The notes beneath the pieces are model-generated. The model saw only the letters and a program-made list of their open reading frames with translations. It had not been told where the DNA came from and searched no databases. The position numbers were made by a program, and so were the translations under genes. From Colius striatus (taxonomy: Eukaryota > Chordata > Aves > Coliiformes > Coliidae), in contig NC_084790.1 of the NCBI RefSeq assembly GCF_028858725.1, forward strand, positions 6,144,001-6,208,000: 64,000 nucleotides of DNA, read 5' to 3'. This document shows, piece after piece, positions 1-21,200 of the stretch. Within the stretch, counting starts at the first letter, position 1; each line of letters opens with the position of its first letter.

Positions 1-9974
<9,974 letters not shown>

Positions 9975-11920
9975 TCTGGCACGGCCGGCCCGGGTGGGAG
10001 ACGACGAGGGGAAAGGAAAACAAAAGAAAGAGAAAAGAAACAAAAATAATAATAATCTGGCCTTCTTCCTCTGTTCCTTTTACAGCTGCTTCCCCGTCCC
10101 CTAACTGGTTAATGATTTAACCTGCTTTTACTGTTCATTCAGCTCTAGCTCCAGGACTTCAACATCGGTGACACTATGAGGTACAAAACCTCCTCTCCCC
10201 CTGCTCCTCGCAGCGCACAGCCCATCCCGTCCCACACCCGCTCCCGCGTTCCTGGCTGGGTCCTGGCTGTCCCGGGGCTGCCCACCCTGGCAGGGACTCC
10301 CCGCGACCCCCGGGGAAGGGGATAGAGGGGGCAGCAGCAGCACGGCAGTGACCCGAGCACCCCACACTGCAGGACGAGGTCCTCGGAGGAGGGGGCTACG
10401 CTCCTCGGGGGAGGGCTGAGCTCCTCAGGGGAGGGCTGAGCCCCTCTCAGGGCTGAGCCCTTCCCTGCTACCTGGGCTGGTGACAGCACAGGTGGCGGTG
10501 CAGGGGGCAGGGGGGCTGCAGCCAGGGACTGCAGGGAGGTGCCTTCCCTTCCCACATTAAATTTACCTGCTGATTCGGAAGAAACCTTTTGTTTTTGCCT
10601 CCGAAAGCCGAGATGTGTATGAAGATAGCTGCCAGGTGCCCCCCAAAGCCGCTCCCAGCTCCAGCAGCTGGAGGCTGGCGCCGCCGGGGTGTCCCGCGGC
10701 AGGAGGGGTCCCGGGTGCCCCCTCCTCCCCCCGCAGTGCCCCGTGGCCGTGCTGGAACCGCTGAGTGGATGAGTAGAGGCTTTTCCCCATCCCTTTGGCA
10801 GCCCCTCGTGTTGTAGAGTAGATTTGTCTGTATATGCTTGGGCCGTGCCAGGGTGATTGTTTTCATAACGAGCATGTGTTTTAACAAAGGAGAATGCTTT
10901 TGGTAGTTTTTGGGGTGCCCAGCGCCGGCTCTGCCGTGCCCCAGCCCCGGGCACCGCGCGTCTGCGGGGCCGGGGGCTGCCAGGGGGCTACGCCGGGGCT
11001 TCCCCAGGGCTGTGTGGCTCCTGCGGCCCTGGGGCGCTGCAGGAGGGACACTCACAGCTCCAGGGCTGGGATGGCCCCTGGGTTTGGGTGCAGCTTGTTA
11101 ACGTTTTTGGGTTGTTCTTCTTTTGTTGTTGTTTCCCCCCCTGCAAGGTCAGTTCAGAGGTCTCGAAAGTGGCAGCTCCGTGGCTCTGCTGTTCTCATGC
11201 CATTGGCAGCGGCAGGAGACAACCAGGAGGATGTGAGGGGAAGGCATGAGGGAGGCTTTAGCTGGTGTGTGGTGGCAGCTCCCCCAGGTTCTGCTCTGGG
11301 GGGCTGGAGGCAGCTCCCTGGCACTGAATTTCCTACACCCCCCCCGCCCCGGGTTTTTCTGGTTTGAGTTGGCAGCATGTTACCCCTTCATGGTGTCACC
11401 TTCCTGCAGCACTCACCACCACCCCAGCACCACACAAGGGAAAAAGAACTGATGTGTTCCTTCGTTTTGCTGCTTTCATTCCTGAGGCAACCTTGGGAGT
11501 GTGAGGGGTTGCCCGGGGCTGTGCTGCACCCGTGGCTGTCCCTGCACGCCCCTTCTACAACCAAAGAGCCTGAGATGCCATCAGTGCAGCTCAGTGTGCG
11601 TCCTCCCTCCCTGTCTCCCCACAAGAGGCACCAGCAGTGGTGGTGCAGGTGGAAGGGTGCCCAGGGGCACAGGCCGTGTCCCCCAGGGCCATGTTGCAGG
11701 GAAGGCTGCGCTTTCCCAGTGAGGGGCTGAAACCCTGGGCTGGCAGGCACTGGGCAGGGAGTCTCGCTGGAGCACGGAGCACAGGTCGTTCTTGGGATGG
11801 CAGCTGGGTGCCACCGAGGCTGTTTCCGCAGGTTCATGCCCAGGACAGGCAACCCTCCCAGCCTCTGCAGGTGCTGCCGAACCTGCTGCAGCTGCCACGA
11901 GCCCTGTGCCAGTGCTGCTG

Positions 11921-12660
11921 GGCTGCTCTGAGCCGTGCTGGGCTGCTCTGAGCCGTGCTGGGCTGCTCTGAGCAGTGCTGGGCTGCTCTGAGCCGTGCTG
12001 GGCTGTTCTGAGCCGTGCTGGGCTGTTCTGAGCAGTGCTGGGCTGCTCTGAGCCGTGCTGGGCTGTTCTGAGCCGTGCTGGGCTGTTCTGAGCAGTGCTG
12101 GGCTGCTCTGAGCCGTGTTGGGCTGCTCTGAGCCGTGTTGGGCTGTTCTGAGCCGTGCTGGGCTGTTCTGAGCCGTGCTGGGCTGCTCTGAGCCGTGCTG
12201 GGCTGTTCTGAGCCGTGCTGGGCTGTTCTGAGCAGTGCTGGGCTGTTCTGAGCAGTGCTGGGCTGTTCTGAGCAGTGCTGGGCTGCTCTGAGCCGTGTTG
12301 GGCTGCTCTGAGCCGTGCTGGGCTGCTCTGAGCAGTGCTGGGCTGCTCTGAGCCGTGTTGGGCTGCTCTGAGCCGTGTTGGGCTGCTCTGAGCCGTGCTG
12401 GGCTGCTCTGAGCCGTGCTGGGCTGCTCTGAGCCGTGTTGGGCTGCTCTGAGCCGTGCTGGGCTGCTCTGAGCCGTGTTGGGCTGTTCTGAGCAGTGCTG
12501 GGCTGTTCTGAGCAGTGCTGGGCTGCTCTGAGCCGTGCTGGGCTGCTCTGAGCCGTGCTGGGCTGCTCTGAGCAGTGCTGGGCTGCTCTGAGCAGTGCTG
12601 GGATGTTCTGAGCAGTGCTGGGATGTTCTGAGCAGTGCTGGGATGTTCTGAGCAATGCTG
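11921..12660 (+). repeat. 20-bp minisatellite in the MAPT 3' UTR, 37 units
   Basis: There are thirty-seven consecutive 20-bp units of the form GGCTGCTCTGAGCCGTGCTG with no length change. Variants are limited to a few positions (GCTC/GTTC, AGCCG/AGCAG, GTGCTG/GTGTTG, and GGATG in the last units). Where an AGCAG unit precedes a GCTC unit, GAGCAG can pair with CTGCTC around a seven-base loop. All three - strand frames are open across it, because 20 is not a multiple of three and no unit has a reverse-strand stop. Confidence 0.97.
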
Positions 12661-13558
12661 GGATGCTGCCCATCGTGTCTGCAGCAGCACAAGGGCCGGG
12701 AGGGGTGGAAGTGTCCAGCCTTTGTCTCTGCAGCTCTAGGAGCTGTTTTACTGCTGGGGAGGGCCTGGTACAGCCACAACACAAACAGGTCAAGTGAAAG
12801 CCAAGATCCAGCTTGTCACTCACCCTGTTGTAGTTGACTCTGATGGTAGGACACTGTACTCCAGTCTGTGACTCTGCACCAGTCCAGGATGGAGGAGCTG
12901 GTGCAGTGTTTTTATCCTCTGTAAAAGGAGCAAGTGGGAGGCCCAGAACACCTGTCACCCCTTGTAACCCTTTTTGGCTGCAGGATGGTGTGTAGCCGAG
13001 TCCCTCCCGGCCCTGCGCCCTGCCCTGTGCCACCCACACACCCATCTGAGCAGCTCCAGAAGGCCAGGGGCACCCTTGGTGTGCAACGAGCTGCAGTGAG
13101 TGAGAGCATCCCCAGCTGAGCACCCCTCCCTCCCTCCGTCCTGCCCCACAGGGGACAGCCCTGTCCCCCACTGTCCCCTTCCAGCAGCCCAAGCCACATC
13201 CCTGACCCCACCTGACCCAGGCCTGAGGGTTACCACGAGCAGCTGGACAGACTGACCCATGGCTTTTTCTTTACTCCACACACATCTTGGTCTGAAAAGG
13301 GTTGAAAACCGGCTCTGATTTAAAACAAAACAACAGAAAACCCAAACCCCGTGTTTCTGCACTCAGAAGTTGTTTGTTAGGACTTCCAGCGCCAGCCTGG
13401 CGTGGTGCTGGCAGCCCGGACCCCTGCGGGCGCTGGGGCGGGAGGGGAAGGTTGGATCTCAGTGTATCATTCTAGCTTAGCTTCTGTCTGTGAGTGTCCA
13501 TAGTGTATCGTGCGTTTTAACAACTGGTTTACACTGTTGCCGTAAAAGTGGATTTGGA

Positions 13559-13564
13559 AATAAA
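13559..13564 (+). terminator. MAPT: MAPT poly(A) signal AATAAA
   Basis: The hexamer AATAAA lies in GGATTTGGAAATAAAGTCAT. Cleavage would be expected about 10-25 bases later, near 13580. The flanking sequence agrees with the remembered end of human MAPT mRNA, which supports this as the main distal site. Confidence 0.85.
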
Positions 13565-13580
13565 GTCATTACTACGACCC

Positions 13581-16199
13581 ACGCGGCTTCCTTTGCAGGG
13601 GCGGGGGGGAGCCGGGGGGCACCGGGCCCACAGGGGCTTCTGCGGCTCAGGCTGGGGTTTGGGTCTGTCCCTCGCCTCAGCAGCCGCCCAGCGCCGCGGG
13701 GCCACGGCACCAGGCACTGGGACAGAGGGACAGAGGGACAGGACCGTTTCCTTCTTTCCTTTGCAAGTAGCAGCCATCACGGCAGCCCAGGCTGCGGCTT
13801 CACCAGCAGCTGCTGCCCAAAACAACCCCAGGCTGCGGCAAGGGAGGCCCTGCCGGGCGGGTAGAGGCCCTGTGCTTGGGAGGGGAGGCTGTGCAGGAGA
13901 GGCTGTGCGGGAGGGAGGCTGTGCGGGATGGAGGCTGTGTGGGAGGGAGGCTGTGTGGGATGGAGGCTGTGTGGGATGGAGGCTGTGTGGGATGGAGGCT
14001 GGGTGAAAGAGAGGCTGTGTGGGATGGAGGCTGTGTGGGATGGAGGCTGTGTGGGATGGAGGCTGTGCGGGAGGGAGGCTGTGTGGGATGGAGGCTGTGT
14101 GGGATGGAGGCTGGGTGAAAGAGAGGCTGTGTGGGAGGGAGGCTGTGCGGGAGGGAGGCTGTGTGGGAGGGAGGCTGTGCGGGAGGGAGGCTGTGTGGGA
14201 TGGAGGCTGGGTGAAAAAGAGGCTGTGTGGGAGGGAGGCTGTGCGGGAGGGAGGCTGTGTGGGATAGAGGCTGTGTGGGATGGAGGCTGTGTGGGATGGA
14301 GGCTGGGTGAAAGAGAGTCTGTGTGGGAGGGAGGCTGTGTGGGATGGAGGCTGGGTGAAAGAGGCTGTGTGGGAGGGAGGCTGTGCGGGAGGGAGGCTGT
14401 GCGGGAGGGAGGCTGTGTGGGATGGAGGCTGGGTGAAAGAGGCTGTGTGGGAGGGAGGCTGTGCGGGAGGGAGGCTGTGTGGGATGGAGGCTGGGTGAAA
14501 GAGGCTGTGTGGGAGGGAGGCTGTGCGGGAGGGAGGCTGTGTGGGAGGGAGGCTGTGTGGGATAGAGGCTGGGTGAAAAAGAGGCTGTGTGGGAGGGAGG
14601 CTGTGCGGGAGGGAGGCTGTGTGGGATAGAGGCTGTGTGGGATGGAGGCTGTGTGGGATGGAGGCTGGGTGAAAGAGGCTGTGTGGGAGGGAGGCTGTGC
14701 GGGAGGGAGGCTGTGTGGGATGGAGGCTGGGTGAAAGAGGCTGTGTGGGAGGGAGGCTGTGCGGGAGGGAGGCTGTGTGGGATGGAGGCTGGGTGAAAGA
14801 GAGGCTGTGCGGGATGGAGGCTGTGCGGGAGGGAGGCTGTGTGGGATGGAGGCTGTGTGGGATGGAGGCTGGGTGAAAGAGAGGCTGTGTGGGAGGGAGG
14901 CTGTGCGGGATGGAGGCTGTGCGGGAGGGAGGCTGTGTGGGATGGAGGCTGTGTGGGATGGAGGCTGTGCGGGATGGAGGCTGTGCGGGAGGGAGGCTGT
15001 GTGGGATGGAGGCTGTGTGGGATGGAGGCTGGGTGAAAGAGAGGCTGTGTGGGAGGGAGGCTGTGTGGGATAGAGGCTGTGTGGGATGGAGGCTGGGTGA
15101 AAGAGAGGCTGTGTGGGATGGAGGCTGTGTGGGAGGGAGGCTGTGTGGGATGGAGGCTGTGTGGGATGGAGGCTGTGTGGGATGGAGGCTGGGTGAAAGA
15201 GAGGCTGTGTGGGATGGAGGCTGTGTGGGAGGGAGGCTGTGTGGGAGGGAGGCTGTGTGGGATGGAGGCTGGGTGAAAGAGGCTGTGTGGGAGGGAGGCT
15301 GTGTATGTGAGGCAGAGCCCCTGAAGCCAGGAAGCTGGGTTTATTTTTGGCCCCGTGTGACTGTGGCCAGGCTGTTCTCTCAGCTGCAGAGTGAGACTGG
15401 CAGCAGCTTGGCCCCCACAGCACTGGGGCTGCTCACCGGCTGTTGCACAACCGCTCTGCCTCTTGCCCCTGCCCCAGTGCCCATCCAGCCTTGCCCCAGC
15501 ACCAGCCAGCCCTGCCTCCCGCCCTTGGCCCAGTGGCCATTCAGCAGCCCAAGGTCCCTGCTACCAGCACCCACAAACTGCACAAGCCCTTTTCCCCACA
15601 CTTTCCCCAGGCCTGGGTTGCCTTGTCCAGCTTCTAGCTCAGCACCACCTTTTGCTTTTCATATTGGATTCTTCCTCCCCTGTTAACTCCTTACAACCAG
15701 CCCAGTGGTGCCCAGGTTGCTGCCTCCTACTCATCTGGCTAAGAATGACCAGGTGCCTCTTCATTTCCCACCCACTCAGGCAATGAGGAAGGAAGTGTAA
15801 TTCCCATGTCTGGGCATTTGGGAGCACTGAAGGAACGAGCCTCCCATCACTTGCCTCTTGTCAACATTCATAGAAGCCACCACCAGGGCCAGCAACTGGC
15901 AAAACCAGCACCTGGGTGCAGAGCAGCAGCAACCAGCCAACCCCGGAGACGTGAAATGAAGCCCTGGCCCACCTGGGGGAGTGGGACTGGGCGAACGGAG
16001 CTCTGCAGCACTCGCTTTCCGTGGGCCCATGGCGATGCCACCGGCCTTGGCCCTGCTCCACCCCTCACCCCAGCGCAAAGCCCAGCTCCAGAGATCCCAC
16101 GGAGCAATTCCTCTTTTCACTGTAACGTTACCGAGGGGAGAAAGGCCGGTGGCACATGGGGTGGGAGCAGCCCAGCCTGCCAGAAACACACCGTGCAGA
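13581..16199. other. Gap between convergent MAPT and KANSL1
   Basis: This tail-to-tail intergenic stretch is largely filled by the G-rich minisatellite at about 13885-15303. The rest (13581-13884, 15304-16199) is GC-rich sequence without a recognisable gene. A possible minor AATAAA for the - strand lies near 15345. The right boundary depends on where KANSL1 transcripts end, which is uncertain. Confidence 0.7.
13885..15303 (+). repeat. G-rich minisatellite of 16-bp units between MAPT and KANSL1
   Basis: About 1.4 kb consists of units such as GAGGCTGTGTGGGATG, GAGGCTGTGCGGGAGG and GAGGCTGGGTGAAAGA, with a 14-bp variant GAGGCTGGGTGAAA. The GGGTGAAA type recurs at intervals and marks higher-order blocks; one 62-bp block (14+16+16+16) begins at 14424 and repeats at 14486. 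The + strand is G-rich with many GGG runs. A 548-codon frame on - and several on + are repeat artefacts. Confidence 0.97.
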
Positions 16200-18203
16200 G
16201 GAGGCTTCTGTTTTAATTTTTTTTTTTTTAATCTTTTCTTCTTTTTTTTTTTTTTTATAAGCACGTTCGTGCTTTGCCAACAGAATCAAGACATTAACAA
16301 AGATCAGCTTCTCGGAAGAAAAGCATTTCTATATAACAAGGACATGACACAGCTCAAAGCAGGAAAAGAAAATATTTACAAAATACAAGGTGGGGTGGGT
16401 GTGGTGTGTTTTTTTTTTCTTTTGTGTTTTTTTTTTTTGTTGTGGGAGGTGTTTTTTTTGTGTTTTTCTTTTTTTAATAATGCTAAAAGGGTTATTCAGA
16501 ATTTTCAACCTTATAAATAGAAAAGCACTTATGCAGAGGGATATGGTAAGCACTGTTGTGGTTTGTTGCTTCTTCTAAAGAAATGATGACGAATCCTTTA
16601 AACTAGAACAGAACCAAAACCACTGGATAATGTTGAAAACTGTGAAAACCCCAACCATTAAGCAGTTTAGCTACTATTTATTTACGATTACAAAATGGGG
16701 GGGAAAAGAAAGAAAGAAAGAAAGAAAGAAATGTCCTTTGTGGTTTTTTTTCCTTTTTTTTTCCTTTTTTGGTGGTGTGATTATACTTAAGACAGGCACG
16801 ATGCTAGCAATGGGGCAGGGACCACTGGCCACACCGTGGGGATGGACGAGCGCTTCGGGTCGGAACGGTGCACGGGGGCCCGGGAGCCACTGCGGGGGCA
16901 GAGGGGTCAGGCAAGGGCAGGAACAACAGCAAACTCGGTTCCAAAACCAGCATCCCCATCAGGAGGTGGAACATCAGACCAACGACTGGGAAATGAAATA
17001 CAACTGGCCCCTGTCCTCGGGCCGTGTGTGGGAGTGGCGCGAAGCAGTGGCACTGGCCTCTGCCCTCCCTTAGCTCCTCTTCTCTGAGATCAACCCCGGT
17101 GCCTCAGCTGCCAGCCACCACTGCCTCTGCTGCTCCTTCCTGCTGTGGCCCAGAGCTGCCCTCACCACAACTTCCCAACCCAACGGGGACACACATGACG
17201 TGGACAGGGGACGAAGGACACGGACGTGGGGCTGGTGACACACGTGAGGGCAGAGCTGAAGCGCAGGCCATGGGCCCGTGTTCCCAGCTGAAAGCTGCTG
17301 CTGAGCTCGGCCACGGCACAAAGGGCGTCCCTGAAGACTTCTGCTCCTGCATCAAGCGGCTGCGCCCGGCTGGGGACTCTCCCCACCTCCCACCCAGGGG
17401 AAACACTCAGGCTGCTGCCGAAACCTCCCACACATGCACAGCTGTGCCTGAAGCAGCTGTAAAGGTCCTTCCTTTTCCCCGTGACAGGGCAGTCAGACCT
17501 TCAGCACAGCAAATGGCTGCTCCCAAAGTAGAGGAGAAAGAAGGAGGAGGTGGCGGGTGGCCCCGGGGGCAGAGGGGAGATCGGGGCTGGGGGACAGAGT
17601 CACCTGGAACTATAACCCAGGGGAGGAAAATGCTGTAGGGTGGAAGTGCAGGGTGGGCACTCTGCACGTGAGGACAGACAGACAGCTAGTGCAGGTTGCA
17701 ATCCCAAGACATCACTTTTCACCACTAATTTCACTCCACTAAAACCTTTCAGGGAGGGAGGGGTAGCAGGCTAAGAGAAAAAGACACCCTTTTGCTTGAG
17801 AAAAACTATCCCCAAAGTCTGCTAGTCAGCTAAATCCTGTGCTCTAGTTTTATACACCTAAGAGGGGAGTGGAGGAAAGAGGGAAGGGGGTCTTGCGGGC
17901 TGCTCCCCTCCCAAGGCTTCACTCTGCTGGGAGGAATCTGGGGGCTCTCATTCGTGTGACAAGGAAACATGGAGAAGAAAGAAAGAGAGAAAGAAAAGAA
18001 AAACCAAAAACCAACCAAAACCAAACAAACAGGGAGAAAAAAATAAACCCCAAAAAAACCAACAGTTTCTAAACTCCTTAAATTCACTAAAAACTGTGAA
18101 AATTCCCGGCAGGATGTTTGAATATCAAACGCAGATTTTTGGAAGCTTTAATGCCAAGAGTTAGTTCTGTGTGTTGGTTTTGCTCATGTCTTCCCACACG
18201 TCT
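16200..18203 (-). other. KANSL1: KANSL1 3' UTR (left end uncertain)
   Basis: Sequence after the stop is A- and T-rich with low-complexity tracts: purine-rich at 17969-18060, (GAAA)n at about 16704-16732, and T-runs at 16407-16475 and 16219-16256 (A-runs on the transcribed strand). An AATAAA on - at 16682-16677 would give a UTR of about 1.5 kb; ATTAAA motifs at about 16474 and 16217 would give about 2 kb. I cannot tell which is used. Confidence 0.6.
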
Positions 18204-21200
18204 CTATCTGTGCGCTGGCCGCTGAACTGCTGCGGGGGCAGGGAGGGAGGGGGGCGTCCCCAGCGGGGGTCGGCTCTTGAGGCTGGCCAGGGTGGGCAAA
18301 GCAGAAGTGCCATCGGTCTCCCGAGAGGATTTACTGCCCGACGTGCGCCGGGTGCAGCGCGACAACCGGTCTTGGGGGTCGGATTGGTCCTCGCACTCTG
18401 TCCTGGGGTCGTACGGGAGAGGGAAGGTGCGTCGCTCCCAGGGCTGCACGGCCTAAAGGGAAGAGACACCAGGCTGTGGAAACTCCTCTGGAAAAAGCCC
18501 TTCTGCTCCCCTCTCCCTGTGCGACTGCGGCTGAAGCGGCCGCTGGCGGAGCATCCTGCTGCCTCTGCCAAGGACACGGGCTCTGCGCCACAGCTGGCAC
18601 AGCACTACGGTGGAACTGCCCACTGGTAGGTTACCAGCCTGCCTCCCCACGGCAAGGGGGAGGAGACAGACAAGTCAGATTTACCTCTACAAATACTGTG
18701 TTCAGTTGTGGGCCCCTCACTACAAGAAGGACACTGAGGAGCGTGCCCAGAGCTAGGCACCGGAGCTGGGGAAGGGGCTGGAGCACAAAGGTGCTGGGGA
18801 GCAGCTGAGGGAATGGGGGTGTTGAGCCTGGAGAGAGCTGAGAGGACACATGAGCACTCTCTACAGCTCCATGACAGGAGGCTGTGTAGTGAGGTGGGGG
18901 GTCAATCTCTTCTCCTAAGTAACAAGTGATGATAGGACAAGAGGAAACGGCCTCAAGTGACAACAGGGGAGGGTGAGATTGGAGCTGAGGCAGAGCTTTT
19001 TACCTGAGAGGGCTGTCAGCCCCTGTGCCAGGCTGCCCAGGGAGCTGGGGGAGTCCCCAGCCCTGGAGCTGCTGCAAAGCCATGGAGCTGAGGTGCTGAG
19101 GGCCATGGGTTAGTGGTGGGCTGGGTGCTGTGAGGGCAGGGAGTGGACTCCATGACCTTAAAGGTCTTTTCCAACCGAAATGACTCTATGATTCGATGCA
19201 TCTGCTGCAGTCGCTGCAGCAACAGGCAGCGCCTGGATTTTCCCACCGGTCGAGCCCACGGCCAGAGCCAGAGGCAGCACTCACCTGCTCATCAGGGCCG
19301 GCCTCAGGCGTGGAGCAACGCGTGTCCTCGCTGGACAGGAGCCGCATGGAGTCCCGGGAGAGGGGCGTGAGGGGCGCAGACAGCAGCTCCGGGCTGATGG
19401 GGCTGCGTGGCGAGTGGCTGTGGGACAGCTCCGAATGCGAGTGGCAGTTGCCCACCTCGGGGGACGCTGGCTGGGGAGTTGAGGGGTTCCCCAGCTGGGG
19501 GGTCGTCCGTCCGTCCGTCGATCTGTAAGACCTGATGTAGGAACACATTACAGAGCCAGGTTTCAGTCCCAGCTGCACTCCCACCAACGCACGGGCCCAG
19601 GATGCTGCCTCCTGATGCCACCCTACGACCCCTCCCAGTGCCCCCTCCTTGGTAGCAGCTGTGGGGACTTGGCATACACAGCAGGGAGTGCTGCAGCCCA
19701 GAGGTTGAACCCATCCAGGCTCATCTCTACCCCAGCTCCACTGCCTCGATGCAGCTTTGCATCACTGACGCTGCTCTCCTTGGGTTACATATCCCACACA
19801 TCTCCTGTGGTGCAGGAACACCACGAAAAGCCACCCTATGAAACCAGATACTTCACAATACTTTAATACTTCAGTGGCTGGACTTGATGATCTTAAAGCT
19901 CTTTTGCAACCATAATGATTCTACAAAAATTGGCCTCTCTGAGTGTTTCCACCATCCACAGCCCCTGTGACACCAGGCAGCTCCAGAACCACAAGCAGTG
20001 AACCAGTAACGCTGAAAACACAGCAAGTTCAACAGCTGGGTGTAGGAGGAGCACTGTAAAACCCCTAGATTTCAGATTTAAATGAAGAATTAAGAAAGTT
20101 TGAGCATATAAAAAGATTCCCAGATAGAACACCCACAGGCTGCAAACAGAGCTTAACTGGAGTCTCCACCCCTGTGTGCAACTCTACAAGATGAACTGCA
20201 CCACCAAGAGGCAAGCAAGGACCGTCAAGGATCAGATTCCAAAATCTACCTTGGCCAAAACAATCATCATGACCTACAAACGTAGCCCCAGTTAGACTAA
20301 CAGAACAGCTACACCTGCAGCAAGATAGAGTCAATGTGGTGAATCAAGATGCAATTAAAAAGCTGCTGCAGGAAAAAAAACCCAGTCTGTTACCTACATG
20401 AGGAGGGAGCACAACACACTCAGCAGAACTGCTGAAGCAGGGCCTAAGTGAGTAACATTTAAGAGAAACTAAGTCAGTTTACCCCACTGTTTACTGGTAT
20501 TACCTGGCCCAGATATTCCACACGCAAGAAGCAAGGTACTGTCTGAATCACAGCAACAAGAAGTTACCAGGCCCTGAGGGGCTCCAACAAGTCCTGAAGA
20601 AAGACTAAAACAGCCAGAGAGTAAAACCCTGGGATGGGAACTGAAGGGCTGAGCAAAGATCCTGCTGAGGAGGAGCTTGGGACATGGTGAACACCAAGCT
20701 GAACCTGGTCAAGTCACCCTCAGCACAAATGCAGCAAACCACATCCCTGGTTGTGCTGAGGAACGTAGCGAATGCAGCAGGGACACTTACATCCCCAACT
20801 CTCCCTGCTGGGGAGCTGCACTGGGAACACTGGCCTCAGCTCTGGGGGAATCTCCATCCTTGGAAGCGCTCACACCATGGCCAGACAAAGCCATAGCCAA
20901 GCTGGTCTCCTGCTGGCAGCAGTCCTGCAGGAGGTTGGACCAGAGACCTCCAGAAGCCCTTTCCCAGCGGCATTTCCAAACCTATGAGACAAACCTCAAC
21001 AACTAAACCAGGACCTCAACTTAACCAGGACCTCAACTTAACCTACCCTTACCAGATGGTCTTTAAAAGAAACAAAGTTACAGTGAAGTGCTATCAGATG
21101 TGAGAAACTGACTGAAGTTTGCAAAGACACCAGAAGGTCCCACACTCCACTGTCAGCAGGAAGGGCGTCTGCAGATGAAACCAGGCAGCAGCAGCAGTGC

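Larger units (their letters stand above)
9975..13580 (+). other. MAPT: MAPT 3' UTR
   Basis: The 3' UTR is about 3.6 kb, comparable with the long human one. It starts with an A-rich segment (about 10010-10056) and includes three degenerate CTCCTCAGGGGAGGGCTGAG units near 10383-10460. A block of 37 copies of a 20-bp minisatellite lies at 11921-12660. The last 100 bases, ending in ACTGTTGCCGTAAAAGTG and the poly(A) signal, closely match what I remember of the human MAPT 3' end. No second gene was recognised inside it; long antisense open frames are by-products of GC-rich DNA and repeats. Confidence 0.88.

Noticed and set aside
10145..10954. 269-codon - strand open frame in the MAPT 3' UTR
   Set aside because: Very GC-rich sequence depleted of stop codons; no domain or conserved motif.
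11921..12660. CRISPR-like array
   Set aside because: Units are contiguous with no spacers, and the DNA is a vertebrate nuclear locus.
11388..12782. 464-codon - strand frame as a novel repetitive protein gene
   Set aside because: All three frames are open through the 20-bp array and the region is the MAPT 3' UTR on the other strand. Kept only as a low-interest observation.
13777..15423. 548-codon open frame on the - strand (PPSHTASLPHSLHPTQ repeats), with several similar frames on +
   Set aside because: It is produced by the stop-free 16-bp minisatellite. There is no start context, splice structure or family similarity, and length follows array size.
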